Assembly (NCBI RefSeq): GCF_014695715.1
Contig: NZ_JACJOT010000007.1
Coordinates: forward strand, 62,001 to 126,000
Reading direction: 5' to 3'
Origin: Microcoleus sp. FACHB-68
Lineage (GTDB): Bacteria; Cyanobacteriota; Cyanobacteriia; Cyanobacteriales; Oscillatoriaceae
Length of the DNA: 64,000 nt
Positions 63,302 through 64,000 of the stretch are shown in pieces. The position numbers were made by a program, and so were the translations under genes. The notes under the pieces are model-generated. The model did not search any database. It saw only the letters and a list, made by a program, of their open reading frames with translations, and had not been told where the DNA came from. The stretch's first letter is position 1. The number at the start of each line of letters is the position of its first letter.

Positions 63302-64000
63302 ATGGCATCAAGTACGGACTACGCGCAGGATTACGAACGGGCACAATCCGCCTATATGCAGGGCAATTATGATGAAGCCGCTGCAATTCTAGAACGATTA
63401 AGTCAGGAGCGTCCTGACGATTTCAGTGTGCGTCTGCTACGGGGCAACATCTACTGCTATGTGCTCCATCAGTATGAAATTGCTCAGCAAGAATATGAAT
63501 GGGTTCTGCGTCTGACGTCCGAGCCAGAGTTCGTGGAGTTAGCCCAAAATGGTCTGGCTGATGCTCATCAATTTAGCAACGCTGGCGGCGGTGCCGGCAT
63601 GGAAGATCCTCCAGACGAAGACCTCTACGCCAACGGGCAGCACTACTTAGTCGATGACTCTGGCGCATTAGAAGAGTCTAACGCTCAGGCATGGCAAGAT
63701 ATCGAAGAACTCTCTCAAGATAATAATTTCGACCTAGCCGACTTAGACCTCAATGGTCTCAACGATTTGGCTGAAGAACCGGCAATTTCTCACCAAAATG
63801 CTAATCCGTTTGGCAACTCAACAGAGGCTGCTTATTCGCCGCAACAGCCACAGTCCCACGATTCAGACTCAGGCATTGGCGATCCGTTTGTAATCGATCC
63901 TAGCTTGCTGGCCGACTACCAAGAATCAAGCTGGAACGACCAAGATTTGGGAGCCGATCTGCCTGATTTTTTAAGCACAGATGAAATGCCGGATCTAGAA
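63302..64000 (+). CDS. hmpD: Methyl-accepting chemotaxis protein HmpD/PilJ, N-terminal part
   Basis: The first 233 codons of a protein that runs past the window end. GGGGGAG about five bases before the ATG at 63302 fixes the start. Residues about 8-90 form TPR-like helices (AQSAYMQGNYDEAAAILERL), followed by a long acidic, low-complexity region rich in Asp, Asn and Ser. No signalling domain is yet reached; identity rests on the hmpA-hmpB-hmpC order, where the receptor HmpD/PilJ comes next and characteristically has such an N-terminus. Confidence 0.8.
   Translation, partial: MASSTDYAQDYERAQSAYMQGNYDEAAAILERLSQERPDDFSVRLLRGNIYCYVLHQYEIAQQEYEWVLRLTSEPEFVELAQNGLADAHQFSNAGGGAGMEDPPDEDLYANGQHYLVDDSGALEESNAQAWQDIEELSQDNNFDLADLDLNGLNDLAEEPAISHQNANPFGNSTEAAYSPQQPQSHDSDSGIGDPFVIDPSLLADYQESSWNDQDLGADLPDFLSTDEMPDLE

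Overview
The window reads as chromosomal DNA of a filamentous, gliding cyanobacterium, most likely an Oscillatoriales-type organism (genus not determinable here). Supporting this are the cyanobacterial order rplS-trnW-secE-nusG-rplK-rplA-rplJ, a CcsA (Ycf5) cytochrome assembly protein, a plant-type ferredoxin, PAS/GAF/histidine kinases of cyanobacterial style, a cyanoexosortase A with an HpsJ-like protein, and the hmp (pil) taxis locus with HmpF. The octamer TGCCGGCA is scattered through genes and spacers at very high density while the usual cyanobacterial HIP1 (GCGATCGC) is rare, which suggests an alternate highly iterated palindrome.

Layout. 0-3.7 kb: minus-strand ribosomal/transcription operon with a tRNA-Trp and an L10-type leader. 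3.9-12 kb: transporters and metabolism (PiT phosphate permease, a coiled-coil/EamA fusion, a propeller-like envelope protein, a 2OG-Fe(II) oxygenase, and a YcgQ/YcgR-like membrane pair). 12.3-25.8 kb: a signalling island with an EAL phosphodiesterase, a GGDEF cyclase and four histidine kinases. One kinase carries a GAF domain with cyanobacteriochrome-like cysteines, and three neighbouring proteins share the same CBS-like N-terminal module. 26-31 kb: an orphan protein, a HEAT-TM-NTPase protein and rimM. 31.9-35 kb: a PEP-CTERM protein, cyanoexosortase A, the broken remnant of its usual partner gene, and an HpsJ-like protein. 35-43 kb: Uma2 nuclease, mnmE, then a Ser/Thr kinase, a tandem pseudokinase paralogue and a TPR protein.

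43.5-57.7 kb is a mixed housekeeping stretch: a DUF697-type GTPase, ferredoxin, DUF3326, a CPBP protease, purN, a retropepsin-like protease, a copper module (chaperone, CopA, membrane cupredoxin), a sugar ABC permease, a serpin, ccsA and tilS. It is interrupted by several kinds of repeat: a 32-bp perfect inverted repeat, a GCATTCGG inverted repeat family, a CATGGGG minisatellite and a nested palindrome element. 57.9-64 kb is the hmp/pil chemotaxis-like locus: hmpF divergent from hmpA-hmpB-hmpC-hmpD, with hmpD running off the end.

Together the genes suggest an organism investing in surface motility and environmental sensing: c-di-GMP turnover, possible light sensing, pilus taxis, and exosortase-linked surface proteins and polysaccharide. 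All functions are inferred from motifs and remembered families; no searches were run.
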